A DNA stretch of 49,191 nt from an uncultured Bacteroidales bacterium (GCA_937899265.1 CALBPV010000078.1:1-49191); one strand, 5' to 3'; counted from the first letter of the stretch, positions 16,155-24,088 are shown. Translations and numbers: made by a program. The notes: generated by a model from the letters alone, not told the origin.

Positions 16155-16514
16155 GTCATTAAAAGGGGAACCTTCCAAAACCATTATGATATTTACAAGA
16201 AATTTACTTTGGAACCCTAACATAAAACACAATCGATATACGATACCTCAATCAAAAACACAGGATTCTGACTTTAGCTCATCACTGAGTTCCGCCAGAA
16301 AGAAGGCATCCTTTCAATGACATTTGCAGTTACACCTTAAACTTAACATTATTCAATCAAATAAAAACCATCTTATAGTATAATTGGAATCTGTGACAAC
16401 TCGCGTGTCAATATGACAATTACCACTTTCTAACACTCTTTAATTTCACACTGTCATCTGTTTGTCTCACGATTCGCAGAAAATTCGACAAAAAGGACTA
16501 ATCCCCTTTTTGCC
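16113..16514 (-). ncRNA. Candidate structured non-coding RNA, about 400 nt
   Basis: No frame longer than about 66 codons lies here. On the minus strand a promoter (TATCTTTG 16525-16518) and an intrinsic terminator (16154-16113) delimit a unit of about 400 nt. Near its 5' end AAAAGGGGA (16510-16502) is perfectly complementary to TCCCCTTTT near its 3' end (16169-16161), forming a closing helix. Inside are a nested hairpin (TAATTG/CAATTA outside TGACA/TGTCA, 16381-16422) and a possible three-way junction. In the junction, 16262-16266 pairs with 16308-16312, enclosing helices at 16278-16289 and 16294-16307. It does not show tmRNA, RNase P or SRP RNA signatures. Existence and boundaries are inferred. 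Confidence 0.4.
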
Positions 16515-16517
16515 ATG

Positions 16518-16547
16518 CAAAGATAAATGAATTCTGTCAGATACAAT
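16518..16547 (-). promoter_or_regulatory. Putative promoter of the candidate ncRNA
   Basis: TATCTTTG (16525-16518, minus strand) matches the -7 consensus and is followed by C as in most promoters here. A weaker ATTG-like -33 element lies at about 16547-16544, 18 bp away. The rest of 16548-16721 is AT-rich, with further chance matches to the -7 consensus on the + strand (16571-16578, 16611-16618) and no gene that I can support. Confidence 0.45.
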
Positions 16548-16721
16548 TATACAGATGTTTCTTTTTTATGTACTTTTGTACAAATGAAATATTTTTATCT
16601 TTAAAAGAAATATATTTGCTACATTTCGACTTCCAGAGGATGTTCAAACGCGAGGATACGGAAGATTTCTTGTTGGTGCCGCCATCGCCCACTGCCTGTT
16701 TCTTCCCAAGGCGACCCAAAG

Positions 16722-16754
16722 AAAAAGAGAACTGATTCTCACGAATCAGTTCTC
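16722..16754 (-). terminator. Intrinsic terminator of tRNA-Thr
   Basis: GAGAACTGATTC 16727-16738 pairs perfectly over 12 bp with GAATCAGTTCTC 16743-16754 around a 4-nt loop. On the minus strand it is followed by TTTTTC. It lies about 30 bp beyond the tRNA-Thr 3' end. Confidence 0.88.
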
Positions 16755-16784
16755 CGAAGTTTAACATTAAATCCCTTTGTTGTA

Positions 16785-16860
<76 letters not shown>

Positions 16861-16904
16861 AGGTCGGCAAGTGAAGAAATGTCATTTCTTTCATTTTGCG
16901 GGTG

Positions 16905-16936
16905 CAAAGATAGCGGATTATTTCGAGAATTCCAAA
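16905..16936 (-). promoter_or_regulatory. Promoter of tRNA-Thr
   Basis: On the minus strand TTTG (16936-16933) and TATCTTTG (16912-16905) are spaced by 20 bp. Transcription should begin near 16900, about 40 nt before the tRNA. Confidence 0.75.
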
Positions 16937-16972
16937 TTTTTTTTACGAAAAAATGAAAAAAAAGCAAATTTT

Positions 16973-17004
16973 CTTGGTTATACCGTAAAAATGACATATC
17001 TTTG
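16973..17004 (+). promoter_or_regulatory. Promoter of the metal-binding protein gene
   Basis: TATCTTTG 16997-17004 is preceded by TTG 16973-16975 at 21 bp. The predicted start near 17009 leaves only about 10 nt before the ATG at 17019, so the mRNA may be almost leaderless. Confidence 0.6.
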
Positions 17005-17018
17005 TGCCAAAATTAGAA

Positions 17019-17879
17019 ATGAAAATGCATAAAACGCTGGAAATAACGTTGTTGGTTTTGCTCGGATGTATGTTGGCTGTGCTCTTCTGGGCGTGTGTCC
17101 CCGGGCGCAAAACAGTGCCTGTAGTGACGGTCTCGATTCTCCCCCAAAAGTGGCTGGTCGAGGAACTGATGGGGCAGAACCGCGTGAGAGTTCAGGTTAT
17201 GGTTCCGGCCGGCTCAGGTCCCGAAAGTTATGACCCCACACCTCGCGATTTGATGTCGCTTTCGCGCAGCGATGTTTATTTCTCCGTGGGAGATTTGGGA
17301 TTTGAGAGAGCCTGGATTCCCCGCTTCCGTGAGCAGAACGGAACCTTGCCCGTTGTCGAGATGGGAGAGTATGTATCAAAGATGAGTGATGACGACGGCA
17401 ATGAGGCGGATCCCCATCTTTGGACCACTCCGCTCAATATGAAGTCCATGGCTTCCGTTACCGCTGCCGCGCTTGTCCGTTTCTTCCCCGAAGACAAGGA
17501 CAGCATCACAGCCCGGCTCTCAGCTTTGGACGAGAAACTCGATGCCATGCATCGCAATTTCTCCCGTCTGGCCGTTATGGCTCCGTCCAAGACATTTGTC
17601 ATCTATCATCCTGCATTGAGCTATTTGGCCCGAGACTACGGAATGACGCAGTTGTCCGTCGAGCAGGACCACAAAGAACCCTCTGTCTCTCAGCTCCAAG
17701 CCTTGGTTGAGGCAACAAAGAAATCGGACGCCAAGGTGCTGTTGATACAGCAGGAACTTGATGTCCGATTGGTGGAGAGTTTTGCTCAGGAGACTCAGCT
17801 CAGGGTCGTGCGAATCAATGTGCTCAGCCCCGACTGGGAAACCGAGATGAAGCGTATCATGCTGGAGCTTACGCGCTGA
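17019..17879 (+). CDS. Metal ABC transporter substrate-binding protein, ZnuA-like
   Basis: The 286-residue protein matches cluster A-I metal-binding proteins (ZnuA/TroA). An N-terminal hydrophobic segment contains Cys 17 (LLGC) and Cys 26, either of which might be lipidated. It then has VSILPQKWLVEEL and the region PESYDPTP, ADPHLWTTP (H133), YHPALSYLARDYG (H197) and a helical linker between. In ZnuA the first metal ligand is the His of a PHxYxPTP-type motif; here that position is Glu 69. No permease or ATPase gene lies nearby. ATG 17019 is chosen; ATG 17025 and GTG 17004 are in frame. Confidence 0.85.
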   Translation: MKMHKTLEITLLVLLGCMLAVLFWACVPGRKTVPVVTVSILPQKWLVEELMGQNRVRVQVMVPAGSGPESYDPTPRDLMSLSRSDVYFSVGDLGFERAWIPRFREQNGTLPVVEMGEYVSKMSDDDGNEADPHLWTTPLNMKSMASVTAAALVRFFPEDKDSITARLSALDEKLDAMHRNFSRLAVMAPSKTFVIYHPALSYLARDYGMTQLSVEQDHKEPSVSQLQALVEATKKSDAKVLLIQQELDVRLVESFAQETQLRVVRINVLSPDWETEMKRIMLELTR

Positions 17880-17889
17880 CCGGCGGTGT

Positions 17890-18105
17890 TTATTCCGCTG
17901 TAGTGGTCATGGCTCCTGTCACGGCGCCCTGGATGGCTCCGTTGATGGCACCCGTCTTCAAGTCAGAGCCGGAAGCAGCACTTGTAGCGGCTCCCTGAAG
18001 AGCTCCGTTGGCAGCACTTGCACCGATAGACATAGCAGCCTGTTTGGTGCATGAAATCATGCCGGTCGTGGCGACGATGGCAAGAAGGAGAATGAGTTTT
18101 TTCAT
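17890..18105 (-). CDS. Small glycine-zipper-like lipoprotein
   Basis: The 71-residue product starts MKKLILLLAIVATTGMISC, a lipoprotein signal peptide with Cys 19. It is followed by a Gly/Ala-rich tail with spaced glycines (GALQGA, GAINGAIQGAVTGAM), resembling a glycine-zipper membrane-associating segment. Function is unknown. It converges on the metal-binding gene with 10 bp between stops. A -7 box TATATTTG lies at 18149-18142 (minus). The longer frame to 18186 is not needed. Confidence 0.7.
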   Translation of the reverse strand: MKKLILLLAIVATTGMISCTKQAAMSIGASAANGALQGAATSAASGSDLKTGAINGAIQGAVTGAMTTTAE

Positions 18106-18356
18106 TGTTCTGATTGTTTTGGAATGTTGATATTCGTGGTGCAAATATACGTAAAAATTTCCACAATTGTATGAAAAAATGAGCAAAAAATGGTTGAAAT
18201 CCCCATTTTCCCCTTCTTATTTGTATTCTTTGTTTTTTTTTGACCAAAAAATTGGAAATTTCGGACGAATGTTTAATCTTTGAGGCGTGAGTTATAAAAC
18301 ACCTCTTTCCGTCTCACATGACGCATCTTCTGATTCTGAGCCTCCCGAATTGCGGG
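18106..18356. other. Intergenic region between the small lipoprotein and rsmD
   Basis: Apart from the lipoprotein -7 box at 18142-18149, this AT-rich stretch shows no supported gene. The 3' part (18290-18356) has weak inverted-repeat character (GTGAG / CTCAC) that could help end rsmD transcription, but there is no clear T-tract. Confidence 0.4.
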
Positions 18357-18923
18357 TCAGTTCCCAGCGGTTCGCGGCTGAGGCTGGCTGGAGAAGAATG
18401 TGAAGTGGACGGCACCGTATGAGCGGGTGTCGGTGAAGCGGGGATGGGTTCGGAAATCATGGTCCTGTCCGTGCTCAACGACGAGTGTGCCGTCCTCCGT
18501 CAGCCAGCCGCCGGAGAGTATTATGTCCGGGAGATCCGGGAGTTCTCGGAGGGCGTAGGGCGGGTCGGCGAAGATGAAGTCGAACGGCATGGCGGGAGAC
18601 TGCCTGAGGAATTTGAAGACATCGCCCGCAATGAGCTTCCACTCGGACCCAACGCCCAATTGTCGGGCAACGGAGCGGATGAACTGTATCTGCTGACGTC
18701 CCATCTCTACAGAGGTGACCGAGGCCGCCTCGCGCGACAACAATTCGAAGGTAATAGCTCCCGTGCCGGCAAAGAGGTCGAGACAACGGAGACCATCGAA
18801 GTCGAGACGGTTGCTCAAGATGTTGAAAAGCGCGCCTTTGGCCAGGTCGGTCGTGGGTCGGGCGGGGAGTTTGGAGGGTACATCGAAGCGTCGGCCTCCG
18901 TATTTTCCTGTGATAATCTTCAT
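18357..18923 (-). CDS. rsmD: 16S rRNA (guanine(966)-N(2))-methyltransferase
   Basis: RsmD methylates G966 of 16S rRNA. The 188-residue protein has the typical start MKIITGKYGGRRFDVP and RPTTDLAKGALFNIL. SAM motif I is CLDLFAGTGAITFEL, and the catalytic DPPY occurs in FIFADPPYALRE. Length and order match the family. A stable hairpin followed by T residues on the minus strand lies just upstream of its ATG, which could limit read-through from upstream genes. No -7/-33 promoter is obvious in the short leader. Confidence 0.93.
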   Translation of the reverse strand: MKIITGKYGGRRFDVPSKLPARPTTDLAKGALFNILSNRLDFDGLRCLDLFAGTGAITFELLSREAASVTSVEMGRQQIQFIRSVARQLGVGSEWKLIAGDVFKFLRQSPAMPFDFIFADPPYALRELPDLPDIILSGGWLTEDGTLVVEHGQDHDFRTHPRFTDTRSYGAVHFTFFSSQPQPRTAGN

Positions 18924-18938
18924 TTTTTTTGAAAAAAT

Positions 18939-18968
18939 ATCGGCGTTTCAGATGCGTGGAACGCCGAT
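18939..18968 (-). terminator. Bidirectional-looking hairpin upstream of rsmD
   Basis: ATCGGCGTT 18939-18947 pairs with AACGCCGAT 18960-18968 (9 bp, 12-nt loop). Both flanks are A/T runs. On the minus strand ATTTTTTC follows, directly before the rsmD start; on the + strand TTTTTG follows. It could act as a terminator or attenuator in either direction. Confidence 0.6.
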
Positions 18969-18993
18969 TTTTGAAAAATACCTAAAAGTGATT

Positions 18994-19025
18994 ATTGCCA
19001 TTTTCAGAAAATAGTCCTATCTTTG
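18994..19025 (+). promoter_or_regulatory. Promoter of the candidate small RNA
   Basis: ATTG 18994-18997 and TATCTTTG 19018-19025 are spaced by 20 bp and read rightwards, although no + strand protein gene follows. The predicted start is near 19030. Confidence 0.6.
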
Positions 19026-19029
19026 CAGC

Positions 19030-19138
19030 GTCAAACTTTAGAAATGTATAATAAAATTTCTAAGTCAGATAGAGTTTAAGAAGAAATAGTTGGTACTAAT
19101 AGAAGAAAGAAGGTCTGCCTGTGAGGGTGGACCTTTTT
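19030..19138 (+). ncRNA. Candidate small RNA, about 107 nt
   Basis: A good promoter and an intrinsic terminator enclose a short transcript. The 5' hairpin is TTAGAAAT 19038-19045 with ATTTCTAA 19056-19063. The terminator is AAGGTC 19110-19115 with GACCTT 19130-19135, with an inner CCT/AGG pair, followed by T through 19138. An 11-codon frame starts at ATG 19044 inside the first stem and ends at TAA 19079; it could be a micro-peptide but has no clear ribosome-binding site. The terminator also lies just past the stop of the opposing gene. Confidence 0.45.
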
Positions 19139-19151
19139 GTTCGGTGCAGAA

Positions 19152-21047
19152 TTATTTCTTTTGACCGCTGCCTCCTTTGGGCGAGATGTTGCGAAGGGTC
19201 TGCTGAATGGCATCGGCATTCTTGCGGAATTGTTCGTTATGGGTGTTCTCGGCCAACGACCGCCACAGTTTCTCGGCCATCGTGAGGTTGGCCGCAGCTT
19301 TACTGAATTGGCGCAGAGGTCCGGCCTGAAGCTGTCCGGCTTTGCTGTGAATCATCGCCACATCGACGGCAAGCTGCTGGTCGAGGCGCATATTGTTGAG
19401 ACGGGGCAGCAGCCGGTCTATCACCGACTGGTAGGTATTTCCCTCGGTGAGATAGCCGTGAGTGCGGTTGTGAAGGTCGCCGAGTTCGAGTGCCGCATTG
19501 ATGATAAAATGTATCACACGTGTATCGGCGGGGAAATGTTCAAAGCAGTCGCCGGCTATGTCGTAGTTGCTCTGAAGCAGCACTTGGAGTTCTCGGGCAT
19601 TGGCACCTGTGCGGCGGTAGTGGTCGGCCAGCATGTGGTTGGTGACCGAGAGTTGGAGACGCGCTACCAACTGGTCGCTCGACATTTGGTGCTCGCCGTC
19701 CTTCTTCTGGAGGTCGCCGAGATGACGCATCTGGATGATTTGTGCCTCGGTGAGGGCTTCGTAGGCATCGTTCTCGCGTCCGAGACGGTTGGAGAGGTCG
19801 GCAATGGTGAGGTAGTGATTGGCAACATAGAATTCGTCGGCACTGCGTCGTTTCTCCTCGTCGTCAAGAAAAGCACGCAGCAGAACGATGGTCTCCTCAC
19901 TGTGATCGACAAACTGCTCCTGGAGCTGAGTCGGCATGGTCCAATAGGTGCGCGCCATGTCGATGTATTGGTTGCGAATTATATTGTCGAGTTGCGACTT
20001 GCGGGGCTCTTCGGCTTGAGCCATTGCGGCACGTTCGGTTTTGGAGAGAACCGTGAAGAGCATCTCCATCGCTTTGGGCTGAGCCATCTCCTGACAAATC
20101 TTGAGGCCGTTCCAACACCGTTCGATTTGGGCAATTGTCAACTCGCCGGGAGCTGTGGCGGTCAGGAAGCGGTTGATGGAACCAAGGGCATTGTCGAAGA
20201 AGGAACGGGCATCGTCTTCATGTTTGAGAAGCCGATGGGCCTGAGCGATGCGCAGCAGCGAGATGGGCAGGAAGAGAGCCAGCTCGGGATGTTCTCCGAC
20301 GCGGGACTGCAGATTCTTGTTGTATTCCTCGACATAGGGCAGGATACGCTCGGGCTGGGCGATGGCTCCCACCACATCGTTGATGAGGATGGTGAGAATC
20401 TTGGTGAGATTGGCCTGTGAATCCTCTACAAGGAGCAGTCCCAGCATAAGCTCGCGTTCTTTGGGGGCAATATCCATGCGGAAGACTCCGCCTATGTAGG
20501 CCACAATCTGCTGGAGGGCAAGATTGTTGGAGGTGGCGGAGATGAAACGCGCCATGCCCACGATGTCGCCCGAACGGCCCATCATCAGGAAGCAGGAGGC
20601 TGCACGCATGGGGTCGTTGTCGGGACAACGTTCGAGGAGGTAGTACCCGATGTCGGACATATACTGAGCATCGGCCTCACCCTGACACACGGACAGAGCT
20701 GCTGCCATGAACGGCGTGAAGGTGAGTACGGGGAAGGGGAGCCGGCTGTTGTTGACGGCGATGATGTCGAACCCGAGCAGGCTGTTCCATTTCAGGAACT
20801 GTTCGGTATCGAATCCCTCTCCGATGATATTCTTGAGGTCGGAGAGACGTAGGCCCTGTTTGGAGGCCACAATGTAGCGGAACGGCTCGGCCACAAGGTC
20901 TTCGCCCAAAGCCTCTCCGCAACGCAGGGTGACAAAGTCGTAGAGCGTGCGGGCTTGTTCGGGCGTGGGTTTGTCGCACGAGACAATGGTGCGTATGGTG
21001 TCAATCTCCTCGGAGGAGAGAGAGAGTCGGAATTCTTCGAATGTCAT
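19152..21047 (-). CDS. Large alpha-helical repeat protein of unknown function (TPR-like)
   Basis: I do not recognise a named family for this 631-residue protein. It has no signal peptide and no membrane segment. Residues about 50-110 (SKQGLRLSDLKNII ... FDTEQFLKWNSLL) look like a winged-helix module. The rest is almost wholly helical with TPR-like spacing of Leu, Ala and Tyr. That order, winged helix then TPR-like repeats, resembles the C-terminal half of STAND/NACHT-type proteins, but no P-loop NTPase domain is present. It starts 37 bp after nadE and is probably co-transcribed with it. A scaffold role is a guess. Confidence 0.7.
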   Translation of the reverse strand: MTFEEFRLSLSSEEIDTIRTIVSCDKPTPEQARTLYDFVTLRCGEALGEDLVAEPFRYIVASKQGLRLSDLKNIIGEGFDTEQFLKWNSLLGFDIIAVNNSRLPFPVLTFTPFMAAALSVCQGEADAQYMSDIGYYLLERCPDNDPMRAASCFLMMGRSGDIVGMARFISATSNNLALQQIVAYIGGVFRMDIAPKERELMLGLLLVEDSQANLTKILTILINDVVGAIAQPERILPYVEEYNKNLQSRVGEHPELALFLPISLLRIAQAHRLLKHEDDARSFFDNALGSINRFLTATAPGELTIAQIERCWNGLKICQEMAQPKAMEMLFTVLSKTERAAMAQAEEPRKSQLDNIIRNQYIDMARTYWTMPTQLQEQFVDHSEETIVLLRAFLDDEEKRRSADEFYVANHYLTIADLSNRLGRENDAYEALTEAQIIQMRHLGDLQKKDGEHQMSSDQLVARLQLSVTNHMLADHYRRTGANARELQVLLQSNYDIAGDCFEHFPADTRVIHFIINAALELGDLHNRTHGYLTEGNTYQSVIDRLLPRLNNMRLDQQLAVDVAMIHSKAGQLQAGPLRQFSKAAANLTMAEKLWRSLAENTHNEQFRKNADAIQQTLRNISPKGGSGQKK

Positions 21048-21084
21048 TTCAGAGTTGTTCTTAAAAGTCTGAATTTACAGAGCA

Positions 21085-23028
21085 TCAGGATTTCGGAATG
21101 GTATTCAGTTCTTCTTTCCATGTAGCCCAACTTGCGTCGGAAGGCATGCGCCAGTCGCCTCGGGGCGAGATGCTGACGGTACCGACTTTGGGGCCGTCGG
21201 GAAGGCAAGAACGTTTGAACTGCTGCTGGAAGAAGCGGCGGCAGAACGTTTGGAGCCACTTGAGGATGGTTTCGTTGTCGTACTTGTCCCCGAATGCCTT
21301 ACGAGCCAGAAAATAAATCTTGGAGGGAGAAGCTCCGAAACGGAAGAAGTGGTAGAGGAAGAAGTCGTGGAGTTCGTAGGGACCCACAAGGTCCTCGGTC
21401 TTTTGGGCTATCTTGCCTTCGGCATCGGGTGGAGTGAGCTCGGGCGAGATGGGGGTGTCGAAGATGTCGAGGAGAATCTCCCGCGAACGTTCGTCCACAC
21501 TGGTCATGGCTACCCATCGTACGAGGTACTTGACGAGAGTTTTGGGGATGGAGACGTTGACGGCATACATCGACATGTGGTCGCCGTTGTAGGTACACCA
21601 TCCGAGCGCCAGTTCGGAGAGGTCGCCCGTGCCGATGACGATGCCGTTTGTTTGGTTGGCCGCATCCATGAGTATCTGTGTGCGCTCGCGAGCCTGACAG
21701 TTCTCGTAGGTAACGTCGTGTACGGAGGAATCTACGCCGAGGTCGGCAAAATGCTGGTTGACCGACGGAACGATGGAAATCTCGCGCCGGCTGATGCCCA
21801 GACTTTCCATGAGACCGAGACTGTTGTCGTGGGTGCGTCGGGTGGTGCCGAAGCCGGGCATGGTGATGCCGACGATGCGTTGGCGGTCCCATCCGAGTTT
21901 GTCAAAAGCGCGCACGGTGACGAGGAGGGCAAGGGTGGAGTCGAGACCGCCGGAGATGCCTATCACAGCCGTCTGGCAGTTGATGTGGCGCAGACGAGTC
22001 ACGAGACCGGCCACCTGGATATTGAAAATCTCGTTACAGCGTTCGCTCATTTCGGCTTCGTCGTTCGGCACGAAAGGGGTAGGGGCTATATAGCGGTGGA
22101 AGGAGCTTTCCCAGTCGGGTTCGTCGGCCTCTTCCATTTCGTTGGTGATGTACTTTCCGTGAGTGACATCGCAGCCCGTGGAGAGGGGCAGTTCTCCGTA
22201 GGTGGTTTGGTCGCGGCGCAGGGTTTGGAGTTTCTCGATGTCGAGGTCGCGCACCAGGAGCTGATTCTCCATAAGGAAACGTTCGGATTCTCCGCAGACC
22301 GCACCGTTCTCGGCGATGATGCCTTTGCCGGCAAAGACGAGGTCGGTGGAGGACTCGCCGAAGCCGCATGCTGCATAAACGTAGCCGGCAACGAGGCGTC
22401 CCGAGTGGGCCTCAATCATGCGGCGGAGGTAGGCGTGTTTGCCGAGCACTTCATCGCTGGCACTGAGATTGACGATGACCTGTGCACCGCGCAGAGCCAT
22501 GACGGACGACGGCGGAACGGGCACCCAGAGGTCTTCGCATATTTCGATGCCTACGGTGGCTTCGTTGAGCGTGAAGAGCTGTCCGGCTCCGAAAGGTACA
22601 TCTTCCATATAGGTGTCGGCAGGAACCGAGGCTCCGGAGTCGAACCAACGAGCTTCGTAGAATTCGTTGTAGTTGGGAAGATATACTTTGGGGACGTAGG
22701 CTCGGATTTCTCCGTATTGGAGCACTACGGCGCAGTTGTAGATGTGGTTTCTCCATTCGATGGGTGCTCCCACGACAATCATGGCCGACGAGTCAACGGT
22801 GGCTTCGCAGAGCAGGGCGAGCGCCTGTCGTGCGCCTTCGAGCAGGGTATTTTGATGGAAGAGGTCTCCGCAGGTGTAACCTGTGAGCGAGAGTTCGGGG
22901 AATACCAGAAGCTGGACTCCCTCGGCCTCGGCCTGACGGATGAGCTCGATGTGGCGTTCGAGATTATAGTCGATGTCGGCGACCTTGACGGTGGGGATGG
23001 CGGTCGCAACGCGCAGAAAACTGTACAT
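21085..23028 (-). CDS. nadE: Glutamine-dependent NAD+ synthetase
   Basis: NadE makes NAD+ from nicotinic acid adenine dinucleotide using glutamine nitrogen. The 647-residue protein joins an N-terminal nitrilase-type glutaminase to a C-terminal synthetase. The glutaminase triad is visible: E45 in FPELSLTGY, K114 in VPKVYLPNY and C164 in GIEICEDLW. The synthetase has the ATP-pyrophosphatase loop SGGLDST (S359-T365) and GTGDLSELALGW. The start at 23028 gives the normal N-terminus. It has its own promoter and leads a probable operon with the helical-repeat gene. Confidence 0.96.
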   Translation of the reverse strand: MYSFLRVATAIPTVKVADIDYNLERHIELIRQAEAEGVQLLVFPELSLTGYTCGDLFHQNTLLEGARQALALLCEATVDSSAMIVVGAPIEWRNHIYNCAVVLQYGEIRAYVPKVYLPNYNEFYEARWFDSGASVPADTYMEDVPFGAGQLFTLNEATVGIEICEDLWVPVPPSSVMALRGAQVIVNLSASDEVLGKHAYLRRMIEAHSGRLVAGYVYAACGFGESSTDLVFAGKGIIAENGAVCGESERFLMENQLLVRDLDIEKLQTLRRDQTTYGELPLSTGCDVTHGKYITNEMEEADEPDWESSFHRYIAPTPFVPNDEAEMSERCNEIFNIQVAGLVTRLRHINCQTAVIGISGGLDSTLALLVTVRAFDKLGWDRQRIVGITMPGFGTTRRTHDNSLGLMESLGISRREISIVPSVNQHFADLGVDSSVHDVTYENCQARERTQILMDAANQTNGIVIGTGDLSELALGWCTYNGDHMSMYAVNVSIPKTLVKYLVRWVAMTSVDERSREILLDIFDTPISPELTPPDAEGKIAQKTEDLVGPYELHDFFLYHFFRFGASPSKIYFLARKAFGDKYDNETILKWLQTFCRRFFQQQFKRSCLPDGPKVGTVSISPRGDWRMPSDASWATWKEELNTIPKS

Positions 23029-23086
23029 AGGATAACTTAGAATTAGAAATTAAACAATCGACGTGGAAATCGTGATTTCAAGTGTG

Positions 23087-23118
23087 CAAATATAGGGATT
23101 TTTTTCGAAATAGCCAAA
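23087..23118 (-). promoter_or_regulatory. Promoter of nadE
   Basis: On the minus strand TTTG (23118-23115) and TATATTTG (23094-23087) are spaced by 20 bp. The -33 box lies right beside the gluQ stop codon. Predicted start is near 23082, a leader of about 54 nt. Confidence 0.7.
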
Positions 23119-23119
23119 T

Positions 23120-24085
23120 TCAGAAGCTTAAAATATCTTTACGGACGCAAATATCGTGCTCAGGAACCTTGTTCCAATCAAAAACCGGAATCAAATCGCG
23201 GGCAGAAACGGGTTCGGGAACATCGGTCAGACCGCAGAGAAAAGCCAGCCATCCTACTATCTGTTCGGGTAGGAAATGCTGTCGCAAGACCCCCATGTCG
23301 AGGCTGCTGTCGCGTTTGGAGAGACGCTGTCCGGATTCGTTGACGAGGAGCGGGTGATGACAATGGTCGGGAACTCCGAACCCAAGGAGTCGGGCCAGCC
23401 AAATCTGTTGGGGCGTGGAGAGCAGAAGGTCGCGTCCGCGTACCACCTCGCTGACTCCCATGAGTGCATCATCGACCACCACAGCCAGCTGGTACGCCCA
23501 AGCTCCGTCGGCCCGACGCAGCAGAAAGTCGCCGCAGTGGGATGCCAGATTGACGCTCTGTGTCCCGTAATGCATATCGGAGAAGGTGACGGTTTGGTCG
23601 GGAACCAGGAGCCGCAGTTTCACATGCTCGGGAATCGGACCGTCGGGGCAGGTGAATGCCATGAGGTCGGAACCTGTTCTCAGATGGGCGGGACGGCAGG
23701 TGCCGGCATAAACTATGCGACCGTCGCTTTCGTGGGGCGCCTGTGTGGCCATGATGTTGGCACGGGTGCATCGGCAGGGATAGACCCGGCCGGAATGCCA
23801 GAGGCGTTGGAGGTATTCTTCATAAACGGCGCTGCGAAGGCTTTGAAAGTAAGGACCGCAGGAACCGCCTGTCGAACCTCCTTCATCCCAATCCAGGCCC
23901 AGCCAGCGGAGGTCGTCTTCGATGAGTGCCGCATATTCCGGTCGCGAACGCTGGGGGTCGAGATCCTCGATACGCAACAACCAAACTCCTCCCCGGCTGC
24001 GCGATGACAGCCAGGAGAGGAGCGCACAGAAGACATTGCCCAAATGCATCCTTCCCGTCGGGGAGGGAGCAAAGCGACCTTTCAT
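23120..24085 (-). CDS. gluQ: Glutamyl-Q tRNA(Asp) synthetase
   Basis: GluQ attaches glutamate to queuosine in the anticodon of tRNA-Asp. The 321-residue protein resembles the catalytic half of GluRS and lacks the anticodon-binding domain. It has FAPSPTGRMHLGN (HIGH-like region), a zinc site CxC in YPCRCTR with YxxxC in VYAGTC, and the KMSKS-equivalent RLSKRD. It is slightly longer at the C-terminus than E. coli GluQ. The start is 3 bp after the pectinesterase-like gene's stop, which indicates co-transcription. Confidence 0.93.
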   Translation of the reverse strand: MKGRFAPSPTGRMHLGNVFCALLSWLSSRSRGGVWLLRIEDLDPQRSRPEYAALIEDDLRWLGLDWDEGGSTGGSCGPYFQSLRSAVYEEYLQRLWHSGRVYPCRCTRANIMATQAPHESDGRIVYAGTCRPAHLRTGSDLMAFTCPDGPIPEHVKLRLLVPDQTVTFSDMHYGTQSVNLASHCGDFLLRRADGAWAYQLAVVVDDALMGVSEVVRGRDLLLSTPQQIWLARLLGFGVPDHCHHPLLVNESGQRLSKRDSSLDMGVLRQHFLPEQIVGWLAFLCGLTDVPEPVSARDLIPVFDWNKVPEHDICVRKDILSF

Positions 24086-24088
24086 GGA

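Noticed and set aside
16120..16320. A 66-codon + strand frame in the gene-poor region after ubiE
   Set aside because: It starts inside the terminator stem, has no ribosome-binding site and no coding character.
16113..16514. tmRNA, RNase P RNA or SRP RNA as identity of the candidate RNA
   Set aside because: The conserved tmRNA tRNA-like ends, the RNase P GAGGAAAGTCC core and the SRP hairpin motif are all absent.
16555..16620. Two + strand TAnnTTTG matches (16571-16578, 16611-16618)
   Set aside because: They lack proper -33 boxes, no + strand gene follows before tRNA-Thr on the other strand, and chance matches are expected in AT-rich DNA.
16537..16767. A 76-codon minus-strand frame near tRNA-Thr
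   Set aside because: It runs through the tRNA-Thr terminator and is low-complexity at its C-terminus.
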